Source: Flavobacterium aquicola
GTDB lineage: Bacteria > Bacteroidota > Bacteroidia > Flavobacteriales > Flavobacteriaceae
Assembly (NCBI RefSeq): GCF_003385115.1
Contig: NZ_QUNI01000008.1
Location: forward strand, 124,001 to 188,000
Direction of reading: 5' to 3'
Length of the DNA stretch: 64,000 bases
Position 1 is the stretch's first letter. Each line of letters opens with the position of its first letter. A program made the translations under genes and the position numbers. The notes beneath the pieces are model-generated. The model was not told the origin of the DNA, did not search any database, and saw only the letters and a program-made list of their open reading frames with translations. This document shows, piece by piece, positions 44,222 to 52,712 of the stretch.

Positions 44222-44267
44222 AGTTTCATGTTTAGGTTTCTAACTTAAAAACCTAAAACTTGAAACT
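44222..44267 (-). terminator. Hairpin between the PH-domain genes and menA
   Basis: AGTTTCATGTTTAGGTTT and AAACCTAAAACTTGAAACT pair over 18 bp with one mismatch. It lies 8 bp behind the stop codon of the YdbT-like gene. The T run on the minus strand precedes rather than follows the stem, so its strength is unclear. Confidence 0.5.
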
Positions 44268-44274
44268 ATTTTTT

Positions 44275-45792
44275 TTACATCCAATTGCTGTCGGAAGTTT
44301 CCATTTCGTACAGCCAAAGGTTGACGTATTGTTTTATTGCTGTAAAATTACCTAATTGAAAACTAATATTTCCTCCTGCGGTATGTAAAGTTAAGGAACC
44401 AATGTTGATATTTTTGTGCCAAAATAACTGCGAAGTTGTAATTGCTTGAATTTTACTAGGAATAATAATTTTATTTGTCACATCCCAAGCCCCGCTTTGC
44501 AGAATTATAAAGTCATCATTAATGTAAAGACGGTTATTTTTGAATATAAAAAACTGAATAGTCCCTACAAAAACAATATACAGCGTTGCAAAATAATCAA
44601 CATTTGGAAGCTGTTCAATTATAAGGTCTCTTATAAAATAAAATCCCAGTAATGGCAATCCGATGGTTAGAAAAACTGCAAATCCAAGCTTTCTAAAATT
44701 TGGTTTTAGCATTGCTCCTTTTTCAGGTATTTTTTGAAACAGCAATTTTAAAATTGCGTCTTTTTCTAAATTATTACAGCCAGGAATTTCAATATGCTGT
44801 TTGTGATCTTCTTTTTCTCCGCCAGTTGCCTGTTTTATTTTTAAATGCAAAACATTCATTTTCTTTTGGAAAAAATTCTGCGTAATACTTGTAATTTGAA
44901 CTTTTTCAGGTTTTATAATGGTACTTTTAGTGTTCAGCAATCCATAAGAAAGCAGTAAAGAACCTTTTTGTCTCGCTATTTTATAATCAAAATAAGTAAA
45001 TATGGTTCTGACCAAATTAATAATAATTACTGTCAGAAAGAAAAGGATAAATAAAATCAAAAATGCTGTTGCAATCTGGCTTTCTCCAACATAATCCTCA
45101 ATGTTTTCATCGTGCAAAACATCTCTTCCGGTAATTTGTTTGATATGATCGAAAAGAGAGATAAAAAATGCTAACAGTACAAAAAAACTTTTTACATAAT
45201 TTGACGTAATTCCAATTTTCAATAAGCTCAAAAAACTGATTTTCATAAAGGGAATTTCTGCATCAGCTGTTTTTTCTGCTGGAAATTCATCAGAATCTAT
45301 ATGCTCATCAGTATTAACCACATTTTTTTTATCATTTTCTAATAAACGTGCCTTCAAATCTAATGCTAATGCATGTGAAATAGCTTTAATATTCCCTTCC
45401 TTTTTGTTGGAACCCGCAGTATCGACTGCTAATTCATAAACACCAACCAATCTTTGAATTAAAGACTGGTTAATATTTACTTGCTGAATTTTATAAAGCT
45501 GTATTGCCGTTTTTGTTTTGTTAAAAACGCCTTCGGTTATGATAAATTCTTCATTTTCCTGATCGATATAAAATGTAAAATTCAGGTATTTAAAATAGGA
45601 AACAATTCCGATGATTAAAAAAACGGCCAAAGTCCCTGCCAGTAGATAGATTTTATTGACTTCATTGAATTTAAAAATCCAAATGACCAAAATCGGCCAT
45701 AAAGCCTTGGCGTATGCCTGAAGTGAATACACAAACATAACCAAAATCCCCACAATGGATTGCCGTTGTGGCTGATTAAAATCGGCACTCAT
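44275..45792 (-). CDS. Membrane protein with bacterial PH domains, YdbT-like
   Basis: A 505-residue membrane protein with three bPH2 (DUF304) domains, each after a pair of hydrophobic helices: residues 70-150 (EFIITEGVFNKTKTAIQLYK, IQQVNINQSLIQRLVGVYEL), 270-350 (LLLSYGLLNTKSTIIKPEKV) and 410-495 (FIILQSGAWDVTNKIIIPSK). This is the usual YdbT layout. Its start codon overlaps the stop of the smaller PH gene, so the pair is one unit, like ydbS-ydbT. The function is not known; such proteins affect antimicrobial tolerance in some Firmicutes. Confidence 0.88.
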   Translation of the reverse strand: MSADFNQPQRQSIVGILVMFVYSLQAYAKALWPILVIWIFKFNEVNKIYLLAGTLAVFLIIGIVSYFKYLNFTFYIDQENEEFIITEGVFNKTKTAIQLYKIQQVNINQSLIQRLVGVYELAVDTAGSNKKEGNIKAISHALALDLKARLLENDKKNVVNTDEHIDSDEFPAEKTADAEIPFMKISFLSLLKIGITSNYVKSFFVLLAFFISLFDHIKQITGRDVLHDENIEDYVGESQIATAFLILFILFFLTVIIINLVRTIFTYFDYKIARQKGSLLLSYGLLNTKSTIIKPEKVQITSITQNFFQKKMNVLHLKIKQATGGEKEDHKQHIEIPGCNNLEKDAILKLLFQKIPEKGAMLKPNFRKLGFAVFLTIGLPLLGFYFIRDLIIEQLPNVDYFATLYIVFVGTIQFFIFKNNRLYINDDFIILQSGAWDVTNKIIIPSKIQAITTSQLFWHKNINIGSLTLHTAGGNISFQLGNFTAIKQYVNLWLYEMETSDSNWM

Positions 45793-46307
45793 TATAATTG
45801 CTTTTGAATTTTCCCCATCAGCAGCTGTTTTATATTCTCGGCCTGCTCTTTAGCAATTCCAGGTATCATTATATCACTTGAACTGCCTCCTGCAGTAAAA
45901 ATTTCGACTTTAGCCAAACCAAAAAAACGAGAAATCAAGCCTTCATGTAAAGACACATGCTGCACTCTGTTATAAGGAATTACAAGAGTATTTGTAGCTA
46001 TTATTCCATGTCTGAATAGCACATCGTGATTTCGAAATGCAAATCCTTTTTTCTTAAAACCTAATCGAGAAAAGAAAACCACAAGCAATAACAAAATCAC
46101 ATAAACTATACCGAATTCCATAATAAACGGATTGAATTCCTCATTAAAGTACAATATAAGTCCTGCTACTATCCCGCTAATCAGAAAGAATGAGGCAACT
46201 GACACCAAAATCACTTTCCAATAGTCTGGGTGTAATACAGAAAATTGCACTTCTTCAAATTTAGGCAGTTGAGTAGTATCAATAGTTTCGTTTATAAAAT
46301 CTTCCAT
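45792..46307 (-). CDS. Membrane protein with one bacterial PH domain, YdbS-like
   Basis: A 171-residue protein with two transmembrane segments (residues 30-80) and one bPH2 domain (DVLFRHGIIATNTLVIPYNR, VQHVSLHEGLISRFFGLAKV, EIFTAGGSSSDIMIPGI). It is the small partner of the following YdbT-like protein, with which it overlaps by one base. Confidence 0.87.
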   Translation of the reverse strand: MEDFINETIDTTQLPKFEEVQFSVLHPDYWKVILVSVASFFLISGIVAGLILYFNEEFNPFIMEFGIVYVILLLLVVFFSRLGFKKKGFAFRNHDVLFRHGIIATNTLVIPYNRVQHVSLHEGLISRFFGLAKVEIFTAGGSSSDIMIPGIAKEQAENIKQLLMGKIQKQL

Positions 46308-46385
46308 TTATTAAATTATTGTTTCGTTTACACGTTTCAGTTTCAAACGCAAAACTTTAAACTATTTTAAACTTTCAAACCTTTT

Positions 46386-47216
46386 TTAAGGCAGCCATTT
46401 TTTTTCAAAATTCGGCTTGCGTTTTTCTAGAAATGCATTTCTGCCTTCTTTAGCTTCTTCAGTCATATAAGCAAGTCTGGTTGCTTCACCAGCAAAAACC
46501 TGTTGTCCTACCATACCATCATCCGTTAGATTCATTGCAAATTTGAGCATTTTAATTGCCATTGGTGATTTACCCAAAACTTCCTGTGCCCACCGATAAG
46601 CTGTTTCTTCCAATTCAGCATGCGGGATAACCGCATTGACCATCCCCATTTCAAAAGCTTCCTGAGCCGAATAATTTCGTCCTAAAAAGAAAATTTCACG
46701 TGCTTTTTTCTGCCCCACCATTTTAGCTAGATAAGCAGAACCGTAACCTCCGTCAAAACTGGTTACATCAGCATCAGTTTGTTTAAAAATAGCGTGCTCT
46801 TTACTTGCCAAAGTCATATCACAAACCACATGTAAACTATGTCCACCTCCAACAGCCCAGCCTGGAACTACAGCAATAACCACTTTCGGCATAAAACGAA
46901 TCAGACGCTGTACTTCAAGAATATTCAAACGATGCTGACCATCATCTCCTACGTAACCTTGATGTCCGCGGGCATTTTGATCACCACCGCTGCAAAAAGA
47001 ATAAACACCATCCTTAGAAGAAGGTCCTTCAGCTGAAAGCAAAACTACTCCTATTGATGTGTCTTCCTGTGCATCATAAAATGCTTGATATAATTCAGAT
47101 GTTGTTTTGGGTCTGAATGCGTTACGTACATTAGGTCTATTAAATGCTATTCTTGCAACACCATTATATTTCTTATAGGTTATATCTTCAAATTCTTTAG
47201 CGGTAATCCAATCCAT
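46386..47216 (-). CDS. menB: 1,4-dihydroxy-2-naphthoyl-CoA synthase
   Basis: A 276-residue crotonase-family enzyme. The MenB features are ARIAFNRPNVRNAFRPKT, FCSGGDQNARG, VPGWAVGGGHSLHVVCDMTL (oxyanion hole), FDGGYGSAYLAKMVGQKKAR and ARRI-like helix REIFFLGRNYSAQEA. It closes the second naphthalene ring from o-succinylbenzoyl-CoA. I start at the ATG at 47216 (MDWITAKEFEDITYKKYNG); 28 extra upstream residues have no family support. Confidence 0.93.
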   Translation of the reverse strand: MDWITAKEFEDITYKKYNGVARIAFNRPNVRNAFRPKTTSELYQAFYDAQEDTSIGVVLLSAEGPSSKDGVYSFCSGGDQNARGHQGYVGDDGQHRLNILEVQRLIRFMPKVVIAVVPGWAVGGGHSLHVVCDMTLASKEHAIFKQTDADVTSFDGGYGSAYLAKMVGQKKAREIFFLGRNYSAQEAFEMGMVNAVIPHAELEETAYRWAQEVLGKSPMAIKMLKFAMNLTDDGMVGQQVFAGEATRLAYMTEEAKEGRNAFLEKRKPNFEKKWLP

Positions 47217-47402
47217 TCTATGAGTTTTTAAATTATTTAGTGTAAAAATAAGGCATTTTTTTTCATTTCTAAAAGCAAAAAATGTTTTAACGTTTTTCAA
47301 ATTTATTAATCCATTATGAATTCAAATCATAACTGATAAAAACAATAAAACAGAGATGTTATTTAAAAACAACAGATTTTGAAGACAAAACAATAATTAG
47401 CT

Positions 47403-47693
47403 TTATAAATGGAGCTGAATTTTATATTTATTACATATTTTCATTACAAACAACATTAGGATTGAAAAAATAAATGACCAAATAATGCCTGGCATACCTT
47501 CCCTGAAATAATCGGGAATAATATGAAAACTGAAGACTAGAGTAAAATAGTAGATAACGCCTGGTAAAATATAAAACAATAGCGGATTTGCTGCAGCAGG
47601 TATAAAGAAACTGCTCCATTTTGTTTGTTTTTTAATTTCTATTAACAAATAAAGAAAATAAAACAATATAGAACAAATACATGCTGAATACAT
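47403..47693 (-). CDS. Small membrane protein, unknown function
   Basis: A 96-residue protein with three hydrophobic segments (ICSILFYFLYLLIEI, PLLFYILPGVIYYFTLVF, GIIWSFIFSILMLFVMKI) and a basic end (KICNKYKIQLHL). I do not recognise the family. It lies between menB and the left repeat of the Rhs island and has no close partner gene. Confidence 0.5.
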   Translation of the reverse strand: MYSACICSILFYFLYLLIEIKKQTKWSSFFIPAAANPLLFYILPGVIYYFTLVFSFHIIPDYFREGMPGIIWSFIFSILMLFVMKICNKYKIQLHL

Positions 47694-47750
47694 TGTCCTT
47701 TATTTTCATAAATTTTTAATAGTTTATTCAAATATAAAATAAGCAAACAA

Positions 47751-47819
47751 AAATGGAGGAAAGAGGTTATCTTATATACAAAAAAAAAGAGGGATAACAT
47801 TTCTGTTATCCCTCACAGT
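47751..47819 (+). repeat. 68-bp direct repeat, left copy, at the edge of the Rhs island
   Basis: AAATGGAGGAAAGAGG, TATCTTATATAC and a hairpin GGGATAACATTTCTGTTATC are matched in the same order at 62060-62127. The hairpin loop is reversed between the copies. Read as protein it gives the end MEERGYLIYKKKEG and a stop, as if it were the last codons of a gene. The gap from here to 48104 shows no gene. Confidence 0.7.
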
Positions 47820-48103
47820 GGGCTGTCAGGGTTTACAGTCGAACACTTAATCCCTATTTTAACTTTTTTTGAGAACTTAAAGTAGGCCTTATGAAAATTC
47901 AAATCCTGCCGAGCTCTGTATAGTTACTCTCATTTTTACCAAATATTTTTTTAATTATTAGTATACTTTTAATTGGGTCTGCTGATTCTTAAATTTTCAT
48001 TTTTATATAAATCAGGATTTTCTATAATTGTTGCAATAAATGTCACAATGCTTTTTCGGAAAATAATAGAACCCGATTGGTCGGATGCTTTCTTCTGTGT
48101 CGA

Positions 48104-48162
48104 ATCGTTGCGGGCACAGAATGCAATTCTGTGCTATCGTTGTGAGAACATATATGCGCCAT
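48104..48162. repeat. REP-like hairpin of the RAYT family, copy 1
   Basis: ATCGTTGCGGGCACAGAATG opens the element; GCACAGAAT and ATTCTGTGC form the stem (48114-48134); TATCGTTGTGAGAACATAT follows. Copies lie at 51080-51117 and 52046-52104, the latter two directly upstream of transposase fragments. Confidence 0.7.
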
Positions 48163-48211
48163 CGTGCATTGCATGATTCAGTCCAATAAACATCAAGCCC
48201 GTTAATACTCC
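48161..48211 (-). pseudogene. Remnant of an Rhs tip junction
   Basis: The 17 codons GVLTGLMFIGLNHAMHD correspond to the constant joint AVTGLFVSGLNHFAHK of the large Rhs protein. Nothing coding continues after it. It is the farthest downstream trace of the Rhs tip series. Confidence 0.55.
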
Positions 48212-48225
48212 AATATTTTCGCAAA

Positions 48226-48903
48226 TTACTTCATCATTATCATAAGTTCTTTGAAAGTATATTTATTATATTTTTTGCTTGGTTGTAAAGGCGGAGGTGG
48301 TGGACTCTTTATTGCTTTAATTTTTATCATAAATTCATTCGACTGATAATCATTAAAATCGTACTTTGAAATGATATTTCTAAATTCTTTTTTTTTGATA
48401 TTTGTGTTTTTTATTTTTTCTTTTATTTTATTTCCACATATTTTCAATGAAACTTTATAATATTTTGAGGGCAAAACTTTATACCTCTTCAAATAATCAG
48501 ACTCATCTTGTTTATAAAGATTAATTACAAATTGCCTTTCTTGATTTGGTAAAAACAGAATAGTATTATTTATTATTTCAGATTTAAAGTCCTCTCCGTT
48601 TTTTGTACTAGAATTATAGTTATTAAATGTCGATACAGGTATGAAAGATTTATTTTCATTCAATTGTAAAAAATCTAAATACATTTTTGAAGAATTAATA
48701 TTAGCAAATGTCATTTTACTTTGGTAAAAAACACCTAGATTTTTTACATCTAAAAATAAATATTTATTTTTAGATGTATTATTAATTATTCTTATAACAA
48801 CTTCTGCCTCGGAATTCGATGTTGCTGTTATTGTTAAATCTTTTTTCTGTGAGTAAAAATTCAATGCAGAAAGGCTGAAAATAAACATTAATATATTTCT
48901 CAT
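48226..48903 (-). CDS. Exported protein, putative immunity partner of the orphan Rhs tip
   Basis: A 225-residue protein with a signal peptide (MRNILMFIFSLSALNFYSQ). The mature part is beta-rich: VVIRIINNTSKNKYLFLD near the start and ILFLPNQERQFVINLYK in the middle, with a Pro-rich stretch (PPPPPLQPSK) near the end. Its start overlaps the toxin stop by 4 bp (ATGA), the normal layout of toxin-immunity pairs. It shares the NNxSxNxYxF pattern with the product of 53246-53866, which follows the full-length Rhs gene. Confidence 0.6.
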   Translation of the reverse strand: MRNILMFIFSLSALNFYSQKKDLTITATSNSEAEVVIRIINNTSKNKYLFLDVKNLGVFYQSKMTFANINSSKMYLDFLQLNENKSFIPVSTFNNYNSSTKNGEDFKSEIINNTILFLPNQERQFVINLYKQDESDYLKRYKVLPSKYYKVSLKICGNKIKEKIKNTNIKKKEFRNIISKYDFNDYQSNEFMIKIKAIKSPPPPPLQPSKKYNKYTFKELMIMMK

Positions 48904-49397
48904 CGGTGGTACAATTTAGGATCATAAAAATAATTACTGTCATTTGAAGCACCTAGACCTCTAACAAAGTTAAACGCCCCTTTTTCAAAATAATCGGTAT
49001 AAGCATTTTGCAATCTGTTACCTCTAAAATCGTTAATATTTCGTAAATTATACATTGTAGTTCCAGCACTTCCTGAATAAAAATTTCCTGCATGATAATA
49101 TTCATGCAAAATACTTCTTGCTAATATATAGTTTGACTTAAAAGCAGATTTATAAAATTTAATCGTAGTTTCGCTATCACCATAACCATTCTCACTCATA
49201 GAATAATCAAAATCACCATTTTTAGATCCGTTAACGCCTCCCACTTGTACTTTAGATCTATTTTCATTCGCTCTCATATCTTTATTAAACAAACTGTGTA
49301 CTTCTTTTTTTACACTAGATACAGAACTTAAACTTTCTTCTGGCACGCCATCAGGATCTGATAAAGATTCTCGAATTGCATTGCGGTCCTCAATCAT
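48900..49397 (-). CDS. Orphan Rhs C-terminal tip with HEYYH zinc-peptidase motif
   Basis: The 165-residue frame encodes a toxin-like domain with the motif SILHEYYHAGNFYSG and downstream NAYTDYFEKGAFNFVRG. In the same frame, upstream of the ATG and open to at least 49490, stands GGVGAKLTDGNFWQGAVTG and GLNHAN, nearly identical to the constant joint of the large Rhs protein (residues about 2107-2137). It is therefore a displaced tip cut off from its Rhs core. It has no promoter or leader of its own; it could be used by recombination onto the core gene. The catalytic role is inferred from HExxH. Confidence 0.7.
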   Translation of the reverse strand: MIEDRNAIRESLSDPDGVPEESLSSVSSVKKEVHSLFNKDMRANENRSKVQVGGVNGSKNGDFDYSMSENGYGDSETTIKFYKSAFKSNYILARSILHEYYHAGNFYSGSAGTTMYNLRNINDFRGNRLQNAYTDYFEKGAFNFVRGLGASNDSNYFYDPKLYHR

Positions 49398-49532
49398 ATG
49401 ATTGGCGTGATTCAGTCCAATAACAACTAATCCAGTAACAGCACCTTGCCAAAAATTACCATCAGTAAGTTTTGCTCCAACACCACCCGCTCCCCTAAGT
49501 CTTCTTTTAAAGAAAACGTTATCTATTACGAT

Positions 49533-49686
49533 TGCTGTGCGAAGTCGGGAGACTTCGCACCCACTGTTATATGCCGTTCTTATATTTTTAAAAGATTTAT
49601 TTGGAATTTATAATATATTCGTTTTTAAAAACCTACGTTGCTTGCCAACTGCAACGGATACCATGTAGGGAAGACTTCGCACAGCA
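49533..49686. repeat. MITE-like element with 14-bp inverted ends
   Basis: TGCTGTGCGAAGTC (49533-49546) and GACTTCGCACAGCA (49673-49686) are perfect inverted repeats about 125 bp apart, and the left one also forms its own hairpin with GACTTCGCAC. It sits between two tip-immunity modules. The remaining gap to 49779 is AT-rich without a gene. Confidence 0.6.
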
Positions 49687-49779
49687 CCCCAGATTTTAAG
49701 ACTATTTTTTTAGGAACTCTTTGTAGAGCGGGACAATACTATCATTAAAATATGTATTATTCCTGCAAAAATCACTATA

Positions 49780-50295
49780 TTACATTAACATGCGAGGCTT
49801 TCTTTTTATAAAAACTCTTAACGAGTCTTCTGCTTTTTTATAGCTATTCTTATTAATGATAATTTGCTTTATTAAATTTCGAAACTTTACCGTTTTAATT
49901 TCTTGATTTTCAAAAAAACAATTTTTAATTTCATAATATGAATTAATTATTGATCTTGATTTTATTTTATTGTTTTCAAAAATAATTATCTCATCATGCA
50001 ATGATGCTGTCGTTGAATTTTCATCAAAATACCAAAAGTCACCGCACTTATCATTTAGATTAAATTTATTATAATAATCAATTATATTATTTTTTTCATT
50101 TTTAGTAAAAATTATTGTGTCTTCATATATTAATCCATCGTAATCAATTAATATTTTTTCACTTTTAAAATCTATTGTAATGTCTTTCTCTATAACAACT
50201 TTTACATTATTTATATTTTCATCATAATGTACCTTCTTTGAGCAAGAAACTATAAATAAACTTAATACAAGTACTGATCTGACTATTTTATCCAT
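49780..50295 (-). CDS. Lipoprotein, putative immunity partner of the HEFMH tip
   Basis: A 171-residue protein with a lipoprotein signal (VLVLSLFIVSC, Cys18). The rest has no domain I know; it is rich in Asn, Lys and Ile with beta-like segments (NVKVVIEKDITIDFKSEKIL). Its start lies inside the original end of the preceding toxin frame (TAG at 50283-50285), a 13-bp overlap before the toxin was truncated by an earlier stop. Location after a toxin tip is the evidence for immunity. Confidence 0.6.
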   Translation of the reverse strand: MDKIVRSVLVLSLFIVSCSKKVHYDENINNVKVVIEKDITIDFKSEKILIDYDGLIYEDTIIFTKNEKNNIIDYYNKFNLNDKCGDFWYFDENSTTASLHDEIIIFENNKIKSRSIINSYYEIKNCFFENQEIKTVKFRNLIKQIIINKNSYKKAEDSLRVFIKRKPRMLM

Positions 50296-50797
50296 GTTGG
50301 TACTATTTTATTGAAATTTCGCCAGCCATAACTCTTAGGAAATAATCCAGTTTCTTGAGGAACATAATCAAAATTATATACTATAGATTAATCCTTACTA
50401 AATTGTGAAGTTGCTCTTTCTGAATAATTATCAAAATTACTAAACCCTGATTTCCAATGCCAGGCATGCATGAATTCGTGTTTAAAAACCATATTTCTAA
50501 CATATATACTTTCCCCCTTTAGATTTGGTGAAATAGTAGTCTGGCATTTAATTTTACCATACCATTTATCTTTAAATTCTCTTGTATACCCAGGAATAGT
50601 TTCTTTTTTCAAATTAGTAATACCTCCACTTGAATCCATTTCATATCCAGGTTCAAGATTATTTTCGTTTCCAAGAAAAACAGATGTACCAACTTTGTCT
50701 TCAACTTCTGCTAAATTCATTCCATCGACACTTCCTATATTTGTATCATAATCATCTCTCATTTCGGCATTATTGCCATATTGCGAATTAGACAAGG
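50283..50797 (-). pseudogene. Decayed Rhs tip with HEFMH motif, premature stop, 5' end replaced by transposase fragment
   Basis: The tip domain is recognisable from PLSNSQYGNNAEMRDD to the zinc-peptidase motif VFKHEFMHAWHW and SNFDNYSERATSQFSKD, where TAA (50388-50390) ends translation. The same frame goes on for 34 sense codons (YVPQETGLFPKSYGWRNF) to TAG at 50283-50285, overlapping the immunity gene, so TAA is a nonsense mutation. At the upstream side no Rhs joint is found; the frame runs into a piece of RAYT transposase. The toxin is probably no longer made. Confidence 0.7.
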
Positions 50798-51046
50798 GTA
50801 TCTTTCTTAAAATATCATATAATGTCAGAAAGAATAAACCATCAGTTCCTTCGCACAACAAATTCAAATGACTTGACATTAAACAATAGACATAAATTTC
50901 TAATCCTTTTTTTCTTGACAATGTTTCAATGCATTAGTAATAATATATTTTTGGTTCAATCTTGTAAAAACATTAATCCAGCCTACAGTTGTTATCGTTA
51001 CAAAATAGGCTTCTTAGGTTGTGGTTGCTTTGTATTTTGTTGACAC
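50797..51046 (-). pseudogene. RAYT (REP-associated Y1) transposase, 5' fragment 1
   Basis: Translation with frameshifts gives STKYKATT, EAYFVTITTVGWINVFTRLN, ITNALKHCQE, GLEIYVYCLMSSHLNLLCEG and FILSDII, the N-terminal half of a TnpA_REP / Y1 transposase; the HUH pair is altered (SSHLN for the usual H.H). There is a TAA after STKYKATT and a shift after HCQE, so it is dead. The start GTG is at 51046. A REP-like hairpin lies just upstream at 51080-51117. Confidence 0.75.
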
Positions 51047-51079
51047 TTTTTTATGTGACTTACCTTAGCTTTGTGTCTC

Positions 51080-51117
51080 ATCGTTGCGGGCACAGAATAC
51101 AATTCTGCCTATCGTTG
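51080..51117. repeat. REP-like hairpin, copy 2
   Basis: ATCGTTGCGGGCACAGAATA, then AATTCTGCCTATCGTTG. It has the same arrangement as 48104-48162 and 52046-52104, and lies 34 bp upstream of RAYT fragment 1. Confidence 0.65.
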
Positions 51118-51150
51118 ATCAAATCAATTGGCTTTTAAAACATTCCTTTT

Positions 51151-51747
51151 TTAACGTTCTCCTCGTTTAGCTGGAAATTTTTCTTTAATACAGGACTTAA
51201 GACTATCTGCACTTTTCGTATTAACAGAAACACCTAGACCATTTCTGTAAATAATTTCTAAATATCTAACACTTCCAAAATCATTATTTTTGGCTCCAAT
51301 ATTTAAAAAATAAATTAAATATCGTTTTTGACTCTCATCTAATTTATTTATTCCTCCTAAATAATCAATTAAACTTTTTTCTGTTCCATCATAATTATTT
51401 GATTTTCCAGAATAAAATTCCAAAAAATCTTCAAACAAATTAGTGCAATATTTATATTTTTTAAATTTTTCGACCATCATTAATGAATATGGTAGTATTT
51501 CATCTTTTCTTAGATTATTATAAGAATAATATAACTCTAGTTCACTATATGCTAGGTTGTCTCCTTTAGAAGTAACTAGAAACTTATCCCTTTTTATTCT
51601 TTCTTCATTAAAATAATTTGATTTATGAAAATCTTTTTCAAGACTACTCATTTTATAAATATTGCTATTTTCTTTTTTATTATAAGTGCCATTTTCTTTT
51701 TTACATGAAACTAGCATACAAATAACAAGTAATAATATATGTTTCAT
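51151..51747 (-). CDS. Lipoprotein, putative orphan immunity protein
   Basis: A 198-residue protein with a lipoprotein signal (MKHILLLVICMLVSCKK, Cys15). The C-terminal half looks helical and repeat-like (LNIGAKNNDFGSVRYLEIIY, RNGLGVSVNTKSADSLKSCI), similar to Sel1-type repeats; the middle is rich in Tyr and Lys. It lies 41 bp behind a 25-codon remnant of a tip (51789-51866), so it has probably lost its toxin. No other function is suggested by the sequence. Confidence 0.6.
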   Translation of the reverse strand: MKHILLLVICMLVSCKKENGTYNKKENSNIYKMSSLEKDFHKSNYFNEERIKRDKFLVTSKGDNLAYSELELYYSYNNLRKDEILPYSLMMVEKFKKYKYCTNLFEDFLEFYSGKSNNYDGTEKSLIDYLGGINKLDESQKRYLIYFLNIGAKNNDFGSVRYLEIIYRNGLGVSVNTKSADSLKSCIKEKFPAKRGER

Positions 51748-51788
51748 TTTTATTTATTTTTAATACTATTTATAAGGGATCCGCCTTG

Positions 51789-51866
51789 CTATATATTATA
51801 ATGTCCATAATAAGTTATACCTTTAGAACGATACTGAACTTTTCCATTAGAAGCCCAATAACTTGA
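51789..51866 (-). pseudogene. C-terminal remnant of an Rhs tip
   Basis: 25 codons (SYWASNGKVQYRSKGITYYG at the core) with a stop, fused at the upstream side to RAYT fragment 2. Its position just before a lipoprotein gene copies the tip-immunity pattern of this island. Confidence 0.45.
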
Positions 51867-51961
51867 TGGTTCAATCTTGTAAAAACATTAATCCATCCTA
51901 CAGTAGTTATTGTTACAAAATAGGCTTCTTTGGTTGTGGTTGCTTTGTATTTTGTTGACAC
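51867..51961 (-). pseudogene. RAYT transposase, 5' fragment 2
   Basis: GTG at 51961 starts STKYKATTTKEAYFVTITTV and GWINVFTRLN, nearly identical to fragment 1 and without its stop codon. The homology ends abruptly at TRLN. Upstream of it lie a 48-bp extra segment, then the same leader and the REP-like hairpin at 52046. Confidence 0.75.
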
Positions 51962-52045
51962 TTTTTTATTTTAGAACACATAAAAAAGCTATAAATAAAA
52001 ATTATTTACAGTTTTTTTATGTGACTTAGCTTAGCTTTGTGTCTC

Positions 52046-52104
52046 ATCGTTGCGGGCACAGAATGCAATTCTGCGCTATTGTTGTGAGAACATATCTGCG
52101 CCAT
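52046..52104. repeat. REP-like hairpin, copy 3
   Basis: ATCGTTGCGGGCACAGAATG and ATTCTGCGCTATTGTTGTGA repeat 48104-48162 with few changes, including the trailing ACATATCTGCGCCAT. Confidence 0.7.
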
Positions 52105-52117
52105 TGGTTTCTTGTTA

Positions 52118-52696
52118 TTATTTAAAATCTAAATCTATATTTTTATTCTTTTTCATTACTTCAAATTCATTAAATGTTAATGGTCCAAAAACTATGTCTT
52201 TATCTTTTTGGATAATATAATAATTGATTTTATTTCTGAACATACTTTTACAGAAAGAATCATTTTTAAAAATACTATCTACAACTATTTCTGTATCCTT
52301 ATTTTTAATTAATTTATGAATATCATAGATGGATGTTTTTTTATAAATCAAATCAACTAAACTGCCCTTTTTACTTTCAAGATAGTAATTGCTCCACAAT
52401 TTTAGATCGTTTAAATCGTCTTTTATATTTTGAAGTAATAATTTTTTATTTGGAATTTGTTTTACAATTATATAACTATCATTATTGTTGATACCTACTA
52501 TATCAGTATAAACAAATGTCTTCTCAAAGGCATATTTTTCTTTTGACTTATAAACAATTGAACCATAAGGACAACCAACATCTTTCGACTCATAGTCAGG
52601 TAAATAATAAAAATTATTTCCCAAATCTGTTTCATCTTTGCAACTAACAAAACAAATTATAAAGATGAATAATAGATTTTTTCTTATAATTTTCAT
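52118..52696 (-). CDS. Lipoprotein, putative immunity partner of the decayed tip
   Basis: A 192-residue protein from the ATG at 52696; the leader MKIIRKNLLFIFIICFVSC is a lipoprotein signal (Cys19). The body contains KYAFEKTFVYTDIVGINNND and a C-terminal DIVFGPLTFNEFEVMKK. I know no domain. A GTG at 52732 would add residues in front of the leader and lies in the end of the toxin frame, so it is rejected. It immediately follows the frameshifted tip at 52713-53230 and remains intact, as expected for an immunity gene kept after toxin loss. Confidence 0.62.
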   Translation of the reverse strand: MKIIRKNLLFIFIICFVSCKDETDLGNNFYYLPDYESKDVGCPYGSIVYKSKEKYAFEKTFVYTDIVGINNNDSYIIVKQIPNKKLLLQNIKDDLNDLKLWSNYYLESKKGSLVDLIYKKTSIYDIHKLIKNKDTEIVVDSIFKNDSFCKSMFRNKINYYIIQKDKDIVFGPLTFNEFEVMKKNKNIDLDFK

Positions 52697-52712
52697 ATAC
52701 TTTTTTTTAATT

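Noticed and set aside
48012..48224. 70-codon frame on the minus strand before the first tip remnant
   Set aside because: It runs through the REP-like hairpin, and the recognisable Rhs joint is in another frame, so it is not a gene.
49533..49686. Further attC-like site in the Rhs island
   Set aside because: CATATAACAG on the minus strand resembles the cassette arms, but the conserved ACAACG and GCCAGAACGTT parts are missing.
50391..50921. Single 177-residue protein starting with KKGLEIYVYCLMSSHLN
   Set aside because: The first 40 codons are a fragment of RAYT transposase and the rest is a toxin tip. The join is accidental and the start is a TTG, so I list two pseudogenes instead.
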